Below are positions 27,890 to 37,719 of a stretch of DNA of 64,000 nt, piece by piece (within the stretch, counting starts at the first letter, position 1; every line of letters starts with the position of its first letter). The notes under the pieces are model-generated. The model was not told the origin of the DNA and searched no databases. It saw nothing but the letters and a program-made list of their open reading frames with translations. A program made the translations under genes and the position numbers. The stretch spans positions 62,001 through 126,000 of the forward strand of contig NZ_FNEM01000010.1 of assembly GCF_900100175.1 (NCBI RefSeq). Direction: 5' to 3'. This stretch comes from Ferrimonas sediminum (GTDB lineage: Bacteria > Pseudomonadota > Gammaproteobacteria > Enterobacterales > Shewanellaceae).

Positions 27890-28483
27890 ATGAAAAGCTT
27901 GAAACTCGTAGTGGCCGTGGCGGCCATCGCCCTGCTTGGCGGCTGTCAGTCAAAGGTGGAGTACCGGGACGCAACCGAAACCGAAACCGTCACCGTCGAC
28001 TTCGGCTCCTCCGATCTGCAGTCGGTGGCCGCCAAGATGGTGGACTCCATGCTGACCACCCCCTCGGTGATGGTGCTGACCGCCAATGATCGTCCCATCG
28101 TGTTTGTGGACAAGATCAAGAACAAGACCTCGGAACACATCGACACCGAGTCCATTACCGATACCATCAGCACCCGCCTGCTGCGCAGCGGTCAGTTCCG
28201 CTTTGTGGACATGACCAAGGTAGAGACCGTGCGCAAGCAGCTGGACTTCCAGAATAACGGTGGCCTGGTCAACCCCTCCACCGCCATTCAGTTTGGTCGT
28301 CAAATCGGCGCCCAGTACATGCTGTACGGCAACCTCTCCAGCATCGTCAAACAGGACGGGTCCACCAAGGATGTGTACTACAAGATGACCATGCGACTGA
28401 TGGACCTGGAAACCGGCCTGATCGAGTGGGCCGATGAGAAAGAGATCCGCAAGCAGAAAAACCGCTCCTTCCTGGGTCTCTAA
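27890..28483 (+). CDS. lpoB: Penicillin-binding protein activator LpoB
   Basis: 197 residues. The lipobox LLGGCQS places the lipid anchor at Cys20. A short linker leads into the globular domain with KIKNKTSEHIDTESITDTIS and QIGAQYMLYGNLSSIV, typical of LpoB. From the outer membrane, LpoB reaches through the peptidoglycan to stimulate PBP1b. The Pro-rich linker of E. coli LpoB is much shorter here. AGAAGG precedes the ATG at 27890 by nine bases. Its end overlaps the convergent yheV by four bases. Confidence 0.87.
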   Translation: MKSLKLVVAVAAIALLGGCQSKVEYRDATETETVTVDFGSSDLQSVAAKMVDSMLTTPSVMVLTANDRPIVFVDKIKNKTSEHIDTESITDTISTRLLRSGQFRFVDMTKVETVRKQLDFQNNGGLVNPSTAIQFGRQIGAQYMLYGNLSSIVKQDGSTKDVYYKMTMRLMDLETGLIEWADEKEIRKQKNRSFLGL

Positions 28484-28683
28484 TCGGGCTGAAACACCCC
28501 GATGACCTGGCCGGTGCCCGCCTGCTTCTGGGCGGGTGCCTCGGCCTGACGTTGCTGATGGCCGCACTCAACGCACTCCATCACCTCAACGCTCTGCTCG
28601 AGGTATAACATGATGCTGTCCATGGCATGACATTGTGGACAGGTGGCACCGGCGATAAACCGCTTCTTCCGGTTGACTCCCAT
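28480..28683 (-). CDS. yheV: YheV, small zinc-ribbon protein
   Basis: 67 residues. The start NRKKRFIAGATCPQCHAMDS and the second pair CVECGH form a CxxC...CxxC zinc ribbon, and the protein ends GVFQPD, matching the E. coli YheV pattern (KRFIAGA, VIGIFHPD). I chose ATG 28683; the longer frame adds 23 residues lacking family similarity. Function unknown. It is divergent from yheS, as in other gammaproteobacteria. Confidence 0.88.
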   Translation of the reverse strand: MGVNRKKRFIAGATCPQCHAMDSIMLYLEQSVEVMECVECGHQQRQAEAPAQKQAGTGQVIGVFQPD

Positions 28684-28757
28684 TGTCTGACTCCCACTGC
28701 GTCGGCAGCGACCCTTGTGGTACACTGCGCTCAATTCACTGTTAATGTCCAATCCCC

Positions 28758-30662
28758 ATGATAACGCTAAATCAGGTGCAACTCATCCGCGGCGCCAAAC
28801 GCCTGCTGGATAACGCCTCACTGACCATCTATCCCGGTCATAAAGTCGCCCTCGTCGGCGCCAACGGCTGCGGCAAAACCAGTCTGCTGGCGATGCTGAC
28901 CGGACAGGTTCAGCCCGATGGTGGCGACCTGTATCAGCCCAAGGGCTGGCGTCTGGCCACCGTCGACCAGGAAACCCCGGCGCTGGCCACCACCGCACTG
29001 GACTACGTCCTCGACGGCGATCGCCACTACCGCCAGTTGGAACACGATCTGGCCAACGCCCAGGACAACGGCGACGGCCGGGCGATTGCCGCCAGCCACG
29101 ACGCCTTCGAGGCGTATCACGGCTACCAGATTCCAGCCCGGGCGGCGGAACTGCTGGATGGCCTGGGGTTCGATCAGCAAGCCCAGAGCAAACCGGTGAA
29201 AGCCTTCTCCGGCGGCTGGCGGATGCGCCTGAACCTGGCCCGCGCCCTGCTGATCCCTTCGGATCTGCTGCTGTTGGACGAACCCACCAACCACCTGGAT
29301 CTGGACACCCTGATCTGGCTGGAAACCTGGCTTAAGCGCTATCAGGGTACCCTGGTGCTGATCAGCCACGACCGCGACTTCCTGGATCAGGTCGCCGGCG
29401 AAGTGGTGCACATCGAGCATCAGAAGCTGAACCACTACAAGGGCAACTACAGCCAGTTTGAACGCCAACGAGCCGAGCAACTGGCGCAGCAGCAAGCCCA
29501 GTTCGACAAGCAGCAGCGGCAGAAGGCCCACATGCAGGCCTTTGTGGATCGCTTCCGCTATAAGGCCAGCAAGGCCCGCCAGGCCCAGAGCCGCCTCAAG
29601 GCACTGGAGAAACTGACCGAGTTGGCCCCACTGCACGCCCAAAGCCAGTTCCACATCGAGTTTCGGGAGCCACAAGCCCTGCCCAATCCGCTGATTCAGA
29701 TGGACAAGGTGCAAGGGGGATACGGCCAGACCACAGTACTGGAGCAGATAAAACTGAATCTGGTACCCGGCAGCCGCATCGGCCTGCTGGGGCGCAACGG
29801 CGCCGGTAAATCGACCCTGATCAAACTGCTGGCCGGCGAGTTGACCCCCATGAGCGGCGAACTGTCGCCCAATCCGGCGCTGAAGATTGGCTACTTCGCC
29901 CAGCATCAGCTGGAAACCCTGCATCCGCAACAGACGCCGCTGCAACATCTGGCACTGCTGGCGCCGGACGCCACCGAACAGCAACTGCGCGATTACCTCG
30001 GCGGCTTTGGTTTTAGCGGTGATAAAGCCCTGGAGGTGGTGGCACCGTTCTCCGGCGGTGAGAAAGCCCGGCTGGTACTGGCACTGGTGATCTGGCAACG
30101 CCCCAACCTGCTGCTGTTGGATGAACCCACCAACCACCTGGATCTGGAACTGCGGGAAGCACTGACCCTGGCGCTGCAACAGTTTGAAGGGGCGATGGTG
30201 GTGGTCTCCCACGATCGTCACCTGCTGCGCGCCACCTGCAGCGAGTTCTACCTAGTGGATCAGCGCCGTGTCACCGACTTCGACGGTGACCTGGAGGACT
30301 ACCACAGCTGGCTGATTCAGCAGGCCCGCAGCATCGATACCGGTGACAGCGGCCCCTCCCAGTCAGAACAGAGGAAAAATCGCAAGCGTCAGGAGGCAGA
30401 GCTTCGGCAAAAACTGTCACCGCTCAAAAAAATCGAAACTGCCATCGATAAACGCATGGCAAAGTTGCAAACTCGATTGACCGAGATTGAAGAGTCCCTG
30501 GCCGACAGTCGCTTATACAGTGATGAGCACAAGAAAGCGCTCAACGAGCTTTTACAAGAGCGCGGCGAACTGCAGTCCTCACTCGAACACCAGGAGATGG
30601 AATGGCTGGACATCCAGGAACAGATGGAAGCCATTCGGGACGCCGCAAAGGAGCACCAATAG
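28758..30662 (+). CDS. yheS: ABC-F ATPase YheS
   Basis: 634 residues with two ABC cassettes and no membrane domain. The first Walker A is GANGCGKTSL (about residue 34) with signature SGGWRMRLNLARAL and LLLLDEPTNHLDLDTL. The second is GRNGAGKSTL (about residue 345) with SGGEKARLVLAL and a second DEPTNHLDLE. The interdomain linker is Gln/Arg-rich, and a coiled-coil tail follows residue 535. ABC-F proteins bind the ribosomal E site and aid translation. It begins a cluster running to yheU, immediately followed by the TIGR02444 gene. Confidence 0.93.
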   Translation: MITLNQVQLIRGAKRLLDNASLTIYPGHKVALVGANGCGKTSLLAMLTGQVQPDGGDLYQPKGWRLATVDQETPALATTALDYVLDGDRHYRQLEHDLANAQDNGDGRAIAASHDAFEAYHGYQIPARAAELLDGLGFDQQAQSKPVKAFSGGWRMRLNLARALLIPSDLLLLDEPTNHLDLDTLIWLETWLKRYQGTLVLISHDRDFLDQVAGEVVHIEHQKLNHYKGNYSQFERQRAEQLAQQQAQFDKQQRQKAHMQAFVDRFRYKASKARQAQSRLKALEKLTELAPLHAQSQFHIEFREPQALPNPLIQMDKVQGGYGQTTVLEQIKLNLVPGSRIGLLGRNGAGKSTLIKLLAGELTPMSGELSPNPALKIGYFAQHQLETLHPQQTPLQHLALLAPDATEQQLRDYLGGFGFSGDKALEVVAPFSGGEKARLVLALVIWQRPNLLLLDEPTNHLDLELREALTLALQQFEGAMVVVSHDRHLLRATCSEFYLVDQRRVTDFDGDLEDYHSWLIQQARSIDTGDSGPSQSEQRKNRKRQEAELRQKLSPLKKIETAIDKRMAKLQTRLTEIEESLADSRLYSDEHKKALNELLQERGELQSSLEHQEMEWLDIQEQMEAIRDAAKEHQ

Positions 30663-31163
30663 ATGATTAGCCATGAAAGCCTGTGGCAATTTGGCGACAA
30701 GATCTGGCAACAACCCCAGGCGCGCCAACTGTGCCTGCTGATGCAGGACGAGTACCAGATCGATCCCAACCTGCTGTTGCTGGCGATCCTGATGGAACAC
30801 GAGCAGATGTTTCTCGACGGTGCCAAGTTCACCACCCTGCGCAAAGCCAAAGATGAATGGGAAGAGCGCATGGTCGGGCCCTACCGACAACTGCGCAAGC
30901 TGGCCAAGTCCAGCCTGCCGGACGACAGCTACCGCCAGATGCTGGAGGTGGAGCTGGTGATGGAAAAACGCAGCCAGCGCCTGATGGTCAAAGCGCTGCA
31001 ACACCTGAGCATCGACGATCAGGGCGACAACCTCAGCGCCTGCCTGCAGGCCCACGGCCTCAACGACGGCGATCTGCCGTCGGATCTGCTGGGGCAGCTG
31101 TCCGAGTTGTTCGACCTGGCCAGCCAGCTGTTTCACCAGCCTCAGTTGGCCGCCGTACGCTGA
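30663..31163 (+). CDS. TIGR02444 family protein
   Basis: 166 residues, soluble, helical. LWQFGDKIWQQPQARQLCLL and the DPNLLLLAILMEH segment match what I recall of the TIGR02444 (DUF2390) family, which lies between yheS and yheT in Shewanella and Vibrio. No function is known. It starts on the base after the yheS stop, so the two are surely co-transcribed. Confidence 0.78.
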   Translation: MISHESLWQFGDKIWQQPQARQLCLLMQDEYQIDPNLLLLAILMEHEQMFLDGAKFTTLRKAKDEWEERMVGPYRQLRKLAKSSLPDDSYRQMLEVELVMEKRSQRLMVKALQHLSIDDQGDNLSACLQAHGLNDGDLPSDLLGQLSELFDLASQLFHQPQLAAVR

Positions 31164-31252
31164 TCTTCCCGCCAGCCGGCCCCGGCCGGCTGGAATTCTT
31201 GCCCGATTCAGCTACTCTAACGAATTCTGACACTCAGGATTCGACAACACGG

Positions 31253-32215
31253 ATGACTTCCCGGTTTCAACCCAGCCGCTGGTGGCGCAACCCTCACCTG
31301 CAGACCATCTGGCCGCTGCTGACCAAGCCTCAATCACTGCCGCTGCAGCGACAAACCCTGCCCCTGAGCGATGGCGATTTTGTCCATCTGGACTGGATTG
31401 GCCAACCACAGCACCTGACCCCGATCACGGTGATCCTCCATGGCCTCGAGGGCGACAGGGACTCCCACTACGTACGGCGAATGTTGCACAGCCTGCATCG
31501 GCAGGGCCAGGTCGGCGTGGTGGTGCACCAACGCAGTTGCAGCGGGGTGATGAATGCCCTGCCCCGCACCTACCACAGCGGCGAAACCGGCGATCTAACC
31601 GAGGTGCTTACCCATCTGACTCAGTGTTATCCCGGGCATCCGCTGCGAGCGGTGGGCTACTCGCTGGGGGCCAATGTGTTGTGCAAGTACCTGGGTGAAA
31701 CCGGCAGCGCCAGTTTGCTGGAGCGGGGGGTGGCGGTGTCACCACCGCTGGATCTGGCCGCCTGTGCCAACCGCATGGAGCGGGGCTTTTCCCGGATCTA
31801 TCAACGCTACCTGCTGAAAAAGCTGCGCCATAAGATTCACCAGAAACTGGCCGGCCCCCATGGCCCGCAGATTCCGGTGACCGCCAGCCAGTGCCAGCAA
31901 CTCGCGACCTTCTACCAGTTTGATCACCAGGTCACCGCGCCACTGCACGGCTTCGCCAGCGCCGACGATTACTATCGCCGAGCCAGTGGTAAACAGTTCC
32001 TCAGTTCGGTGCAACGACCACTGCTGGTACTGCATGCCGCCGACGATCCCTTTATGACCGATGCGGTGATCCCCGACGCCGACGAACTGTCCGAGGCCGT
32101 CACCCTGGAGCTGTGCCCCCGGGGTGGCCATGTGGGCTTCATCAGCCACGGGCCACCGTGGCGCCCCCATTTTTACCTTGAACCCAGAATTCAGAGTTTC
32201 CTGAACCCGGCCTAG
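31253..32215 (+). CDS. yheT: YheT-like alpha/beta hydrolase
   Basis: 320 residues. The family opening RWWRNPHLQTIWP is clear. The fold is an alpha/beta hydrolase with oxyanion segment ILHGLEGDRDSHYVRR, nucleophile elbow AVGYSLGANVLCKY (Ser in GYSLG), acid in HAADDPFM and catalytic His in PRGGHVGF. Carboxylesterase activity is expected; the natural substrate is unknown. ATG 31253 is the start; a much longer frame upstream runs through the TIGR02444 gene and is spurious. Confidence 0.92.
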   Translation: MTSRFQPSRWWRNPHLQTIWPLLTKPQSLPLQRQTLPLSDGDFVHLDWIGQPQHLTPITVILHGLEGDRDSHYVRRMLHSLHRQGQVGVVVHQRSCSGVMNALPRTYHSGETGDLTEVLTHLTQCYPGHPLRAVGYSLGANVLCKYLGETGSASLLERGVAVSPPLDLAACANRMERGFSRIYQRYLLKKLRHKIHQKLAGPHGPQIPVTASQCQQLATFYQFDHQVTAPLHGFASADDYYRRASGKQFLSSVQRPLLVLHAADDPFMTDAVIPDADELSEAVTLELCPRGGHVGFISHGPPWRPHFYLEPRIQSFLNPA

Positions 32216-32279
32216 GAAAGTCCGCCGTTATCGAAAAACCCCTCCTACACTGAAACAGAGGCAACATGTGGGGGGCAGC

Positions 32280-33230
32280 ATGATGAAATCAATAAAAATC
32301 AGCCTGTTACTATTGCTTATTCCCGGACTGGGACAGGCTGCAAACTGGAGTGACGGCCCATTAATGGTCCGCTCTCAGGCTCCGGCCAAATCTCTGGTGC
32401 TGAGCCCGATGTTTCGCCCCGCCTATTACCAGCCCGGAGGCCCTCAGGTCGACGCCGCCTTCTACGCCGCCAGCATCTATGCCATCGATACCGAGTATGT
32501 CATGGACTACTACAGCATCGAATACCGGCTGGGGATGGTGTGGAGCCCCTCGCCCCTGTGGCAGTTTGGCTGGTCCGTCGCCAGCCGCACCACCGACGAC
32601 GCCCAACTCGACCAACTGACCCTGAGCTTCCACAAACTGTTTGGCATCGCCCAGAATGGCCGCGACGAGGTGCCCAAACACCGCAGTTACCTGAGCATTC
32701 CCAAGGCCGACTTTGAGAAGAAGGACTTCAGCGGCGAGTCCATCGGCCGCCAGTACGAACTGTCCGTCGGCCGCTCACTGTACCACCAGCATCGACACAA
32801 CCTGTCCACCACCGTGGTGCTGGCCTACGAAGACGACGACAACCCCAGGAGCGGTGGCAGCTGGGATGGCAGCGTGCAGTTGGACTATCAGTACGCCTGG
32901 AGCGACAGCGTGGCTTACCTGATGGGGGCGATGGCCTTTACCAACGGCGACACCCTGTTTGGCTTCGAGCTGAAAAGCAGCAGCTGGCACTGGGGACTCG
33001 GGATTCGTCATCAACTGGCACCACGGCACCAACTGCTGCTGGAATACAACGCCGCCGAAGGCACCCTGCATAACCTGGGGCAATTTAAGAATGCGGTCCA
33101 TGAGATCAATGCCGGCTATCGTTATCGCTATCGCCAACTGGCGTTGGAAGGGGTTATCATTGAGAACTTCAAACACCCGCACAACAGCGCCGACGTGGCA
33201 CTGGTGGCCAAAATACGGTACCAATTCTGA
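32280..33230 (+). CDS. DUF3187-like exported beta-rich protein
   Basis: 316 residues. A signal peptide (MMKSIKISLLLLLIPGLGQA) leads to a beta-rich, Tyr/Trp-rich protein ending in a terminal aromatic (KIRYQF), the hallmark of an outer-membrane barrel. LDQLTLSFHKLFGIAQNGRD followed by EVPKH resembles the DUF3187 family as I remember it; this label is uncertain. ATG 32280 or 32283 lie near a GGGGGC stretch; the GTG at 32268 would overlap it. It sits two bases from yheU and interrupts the more common yheT-yheU adjacency. Confidence 0.62.
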   Translation: MMKSIKISLLLLLIPGLGQAANWSDGPLMVRSQAPAKSLVLSPMFRPAYYQPGGPQVDAAFYAASIYAIDTEYVMDYYSIEYRLGMVWSPSPLWQFGWSVASRTTDDAQLDQLTLSFHKLFGIAQNGRDEVPKHRSYLSIPKADFEKKDFSGESIGRQYELSVGRSLYHQHRHNLSTTVVLAYEDDDNPRSGGSWDGSVQLDYQYAWSDSVAYLMGAMAFTNGDTLFGFELKSSSWHWGLGIRHQLAPRHQLLLEYNAAEGTLHNLGQFKNAVHEINAGYRYRYRQLALEGVIIENFKHPHNSADVALVAKIRYQF

Positions 33231-33232
33231 CC

Positions 33233-33478
33233 ATGCTGATCCCCTATCACGACCTCAAATCCGCCCTGTCTCCAGAGGCCTTCGCCAACCTGATCAAGGA
33301 GTACCTGTTGCAGCAGATTGGCGATCAGGGCTTTGATCAGCTGGATGGCGACAGCGTCGACCAGGCCCTGCCCCGCATCGAGGCAGCCCTGAAGCGGGGC
33401 GAGCTGGTGGTGGAGTTCAGCGAAGAGGAGGAGTCGGTGGCCATCCGCACTGCCGAGTCACTTCCGATGCGGGGCTGA
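33233..33478 (+). CDS. yheU: YheU, UPF0270 family protein
   Basis: 81 residues, acidic. MLIPYHDLKSALSPEAFANL followed by IKEYLL aligns by eye with E. coli YheU ([20 protein letters not shown]). The rest, KRGELVVEFSEEEESVAI, also fits. Function unknown. It is ten residues longer than E. coli YheU, with the extra residues near the N-terminus and the tail. It follows the upstream gene after two bases. Confidence 0.88.
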   Translation: MLIPYHDLKSALSPEAFANLIKEYLLQQIGDQGFDQLDGDSVDQALPRIEAALKRGELVVEFSEEEESVAIRTAESLPMRG

Positions 33479-33536
33479 CACGCCAAAAGCCGCCGTCAAT
33501 TCATCACCATCGCCATCGGCCAGCGGCCTGTAACAC

Positions 33537-33566
33537 TTGACCTGATGGCAGTAACCCTTTTATAAC
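33537..33566 (+). promoter_or_regulatory. Probable sigma-70 promoter of prkB
   Basis: TTGACC and TATAAC spaced 18 bases apart, ending 30 bases before the prkB ATG. Confidence 0.5.
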
Positions 33567-33596
33567 AGAGGGCCAACAACAGGGAAGGGCAAGGAT

Positions 33597-34511
33597 ATGT
33601 CAGCCAAACACCCCATCATTGCGGTTACCGGCAGTTCCGGTGCCGGCACCACCACCACCACCAAATCCTTTAAGCATATCTTTCGACAGCTGGGCATTGA
33701 GGCGGCACTGGTGGAGGGGGACAGCTTTCACCGCTATACCCGTGCCGAAATGGAACTGGCGATTCGAAAGGGCCGCGAAGAGAACCACTCCATCAGTTAC
33801 TTTGGCCCCGAAGCCAACGACTTCCCGGCCCTGGCATCGCTGTTTGACCGCTACGGCAGCAGCGGCGAGGGCGAGGTGCGTCGTTACCTGCACACCTTCG
33901 ATGAAGCGGTTCCCTTCAACCAGATGCCGGGCACCTTTACCCCCTTCCAGCCCCTGCCGGAAAACACCGACCTGCTGTATTACGAAGGGCTGCACGGCGG
34001 CGTGGTCACCGACGACGCCAACGTGGCCGAGAAGGTCGATTTGCTGATCGGCATGGTGCCCATCGTCAACCTGGAGTGGATTCAGAAAATCATCCGCGAT
34101 ACCGGCGATCGGGGCCACAGCCGTGAAAAGGTGATGGGCAGCATCGTCCGCTCCATGGACGACTACGTCAACCACATGACGCCGCAGTTCTCCCGCACCC
34201 ACATCAATTTTCAACGGGTGCCCACGGTGGACACCTCCAACCCCTTTAGCGCCAAAGACATTCCCAGCGATGACGAGAGCTTCGTGGTGATTCGCTTTCG
34301 AGGAGTGAAGGACGTCGACTTCAGCTACTATCTGCAGATGATTCAGGGCAGCTTTATGTCCAGAATCAATACACTAGTGGTTCCGGGTGGCAAAATGGGC
34401 CTGGCGATGGAGCTGATTTTGACGCCGGTGATAAAAAAATTGATTCAACAACGAAAGCAAACCCTGATCACCGAACAATTTGAAATGGGAGTCGGCAACG
34501 GCGAGCAATAG
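33597..34511 (+). CDS. prkB: Phosphoribulokinase-like protein PrkB
   Basis: 304 residues. The P-loop is AVTGSSGAGTTTTTKSF, where Thr replaces the usual Lys of GKT, a feature I recall from other members of this heterotrophic PRK family. DSFHRYTRAEME and YYEGLHGGV are further family motifs. No RuBisCO genes are nearby, so a Calvin cycle role is unlikely; the enzyme of E. coli (YhfK neighbour) has no settled function. It lies between yheU and crp as in enterobacteria. GGGAAGGGCAAGGAT precedes the ATG. Confidence 0.88.
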   Translation: MSAKHPIIAVTGSSGAGTTTTTKSFKHIFRQLGIEAALVEGDSFHRYTRAEMELAIRKGREENHSISYFGPEANDFPALASLFDRYGSSGEGEVRRYLHTFDEAVPFNQMPGTFTPFQPLPENTDLLYYEGLHGGVVTDDANVAEKVDLLIGMVPIVNLEWIQKIIRDTGDRGHSREKVMGSIVRSMDDYVNHMTPQFSRTHINFQRVPTVDTSNPFSAKDIPSDDESFVVIRFRGVKDVDFSYYLQMIQGSFMSRINTLVVPGGKMGLAMELILTPVIKKLIQQRKQTLITEQFEMGVGNGEQ

Positions 34512-34733
34512 CCATAAATAACTCAAACTGACAAAATCTCCGTAGTGGAGTAATGGTGTTTGACCAAAAATGGCCATCGGGAGGCACACAATTAACCTGA
34601 AGTGAGCATTTTTTTTATTTAATATAAAAAACTTCGATCAAGGTCATAGTGCTTTGGACTAGACCTAATTAACATTTGAACCTAGAATTCTGAGTTGTTT
34701 ATCTTTTCCTTACCAAACTGAGGGACAACACTT

Positions 34734-35369
34734 ATGGCGCTTATCGGCAAGCCAAAACCGGATCCTACTCTAGAGTGGTTCCTCTCTCACTGTCACATCC
34801 ATAAGTACCCAGCGAAGAGCACGCTCATTCACGCTGGTGAAGAATCTGACACCCTGTACTACATCGTGAAGGGTTCAGTGGCTGTACTGATCAAAGATGA
34901 AGAGGGCAAGGAGATGATCCTGTCCTACCTGAACCAGGGTGACTTCATCGGTGAGCTGGGACTGTTCGAAGAGCAACCCGAACGTACCGCTTGGGTTCGC
35001 GCTAAATCTCCGTGCGAAATCGCAGAGATCTCCTACAAGAAATTCCGTCAGCTGATTCAGGTTAACCCTGACATCCTGATGAAGTTGTCTGCTCAAATGG
35101 CCAACCGCCTGCAGAACACTTCTCAGAAAGTCGGTGATCTGGCCTTCCTCGACGTTGCCGGCCGTATTGCCCAGACTCTGCTGAGCCTGGCGAAACAGCC
35201 TGATGCCATGACCCACCCTGATGGCATGCAGATTAAGATTACCCGTCAGGAGATCGGCCAGATTGTTGGTTGTTCTCGTGAAACTGTTGGTCGAATCCTG
35301 AAGATGCTCGAAGAGCAGAACCTGATTCAGGCCCACGGTAAGACCATTGTTGTGTACGGTACCCGCTAA
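34734..35369 (+). CDS. crp: cAMP receptor protein CRP
   Basis: 211 residues. The cyclic-nucleotide domain contains [20 protein letters not shown] with the cAMP-contacting Glu and Arg. The helix-turn-helix [20 protein letters not shown] is the E. coli-type recognition helix (RETVGR). CRP regulates carbon and, in Shewanella, anaerobic respiratory genes such as nrfA. Codon use is noticeably more T-ending than in neighbouring genes, typical of a highly expressed gene. A 222-base upstream region is AT-rich; I see no full CRP palindrome there. Confidence 0.97.
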   Translation: MALIGKPKPDPTLEWFLSHCHIHKYPAKSTLIHAGEESDTLYYIVKGSVAVLIKDEEGKEMILSYLNQGDFIGELGLFEEQPERTAWVRAKSPCEIAEISYKKFRQLIQVNPDILMKLSAQMANRLQNTSQKVGDLAFLDVAGRIAQTLLSLAKQPDAMTHPDGMQIKITRQEIGQIVGCSRETVGRILKMLEEQNLIQAHGKTIVVYGTR

Positions 35370-35392
35370 GGACACCGCCCTGACAACGGCAT

Positions 35393-35423
35393 AAAAAAAA
35401 CCTCGCCTTGGCGAGGTTTTTTT
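35393..35423. terminator. Bidirectional terminator between crp and the ast operon
   Basis: AAAAAAAACCTCGCC, a TT loop and GGCGAGGTTTTTTT. It serves crp on the plus strand and DUF1338/ast on the minus strand. Confidence 0.92.
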
Positions 35424-35441
35424 ATGTCCGAATCACGGCAA

Positions 35442-36233
35442 TCAGCCCGCGTTGGTCGACTCGAAAATCTTATCCGCCGAGGCCGCCACAAAACCAGTGT
35501 ACAGCGCGCCATCGGCCATGGGATAACGCAGGGCAAACTCATAGAAGCAGGCCGGAATCTCCAGCGCACCGTCCTTAAACGCCACCGCCACCTTGTCGGC
35601 CATGGTGGAAGACTGCTCCAGCAACACCTCGGCACTGCCTTTAATCTCTCCTCCGGCGCTGTTAAGCACGAAGCCGGACCCTTTGAGGGCATCGTTAACG
35701 CCCTGCAGGGTATCAAAGCCACTGAGGTCATTAACGCTAACCGTAAAGTGGTTGGCTCTGAAGCCAAAGGCCGACAACCAGGCGGCGTACTCGCTCTCCG
35801 CCAGCAGGCTGCGATACTGGGCCTGGGTCACCAGCCAGGGCGCGCCACCATACAGGTGCGCCACGTCATCGGTGTACCCCTGTGGCAACTGTGCCACCAG
35901 ATCCGCCACGATGGCTTGCAACGCCTCACTGCACTGCTCCAGCATCAGCTCGGAGATAAACACCTTCGGCTGGCTGGCATCCGGGTGCTCGTAATGACGG
36001 GCATACAGCTTTTTAGCCTCGAAGTGATACTCACCCTTGGCTTCGTAGCCCAGCGCCAGGAAGTGCTGCGCCAGCTTGTCGATACCCAGTCCCGGCGCGC
36101 GGAAAGTGCGGAAGGCGACATGGTCATTGATGATCGCCTCGCCCTTGCCCAGCAACTGATGAATGGCATCGGCACTGGGGCACTGATGCAGGTAGTCCTG
36201 CCACATGTGGTTAAACAGGGTATTGATGTCCAT
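35442..36233 (-). CDS. DUF1338 domain protein of the ast operon
   Basis: 263 residues. The family pattern HVAFRTFRAPGLGIDKLAQH, GEYHFEAKKLYARHYEHPD and SAFGFRANHFTVSVNDL is visible. It suggests the vicinal-oxygen-chelate fold with metal-binding His and Glu residues. A larger DUF1338 enzyme (HglS/YdcJ) is a 2-oxoadipate dioxygenase in lysine breakdown. This shorter form is the last gene of astC-astA-astD and starts 14 bases after astD, so a role in arginine catabolism is inferred. The frame is open for 78 further codons upstream but those overlap astD. Confidence 0.82.
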   Translation of the reverse strand: MDINTLFNHMWQDYLHQCPSADAIHQLLGKGEAIINDHVAFRTFRAPGLGIDKLAQHFLALGYEAKGEYHFEAKKLYARHYEHPDASQPKVFISELMLEQCSEALQAIVADLVAQLPQGYTDDVAHLYGGAPWLVTQAQYRSLLAESEYAAWLSAFGFRANHFTVSVNDLSGFDTLQGVNDALKGSGFVLNSAGGEIKGSAEVLLEQSSTMADKVAVAFKDGALEIPACFYEFALRYPMADGALYTGFVAASADKIFESTNAG

Positions 36234-36247
36234 ATCGCAAATGCTCC

Positions 36248-37711
<1,464 letters not shown>

Positions 37712-37719
37712 TTACATCC

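Noticed and set aside
30857-31252. 132 extra codons in frame upstream of yheT
   Set aside because: They overlap the TIGR02444 gene in another frame; the family N-terminus begins at ATG 31253.
34512-34733. CRP autoregulatory sites upstream of crp
   Set aside because: Only isolated AGTGA and GATCA half sites; no complete palindrome.
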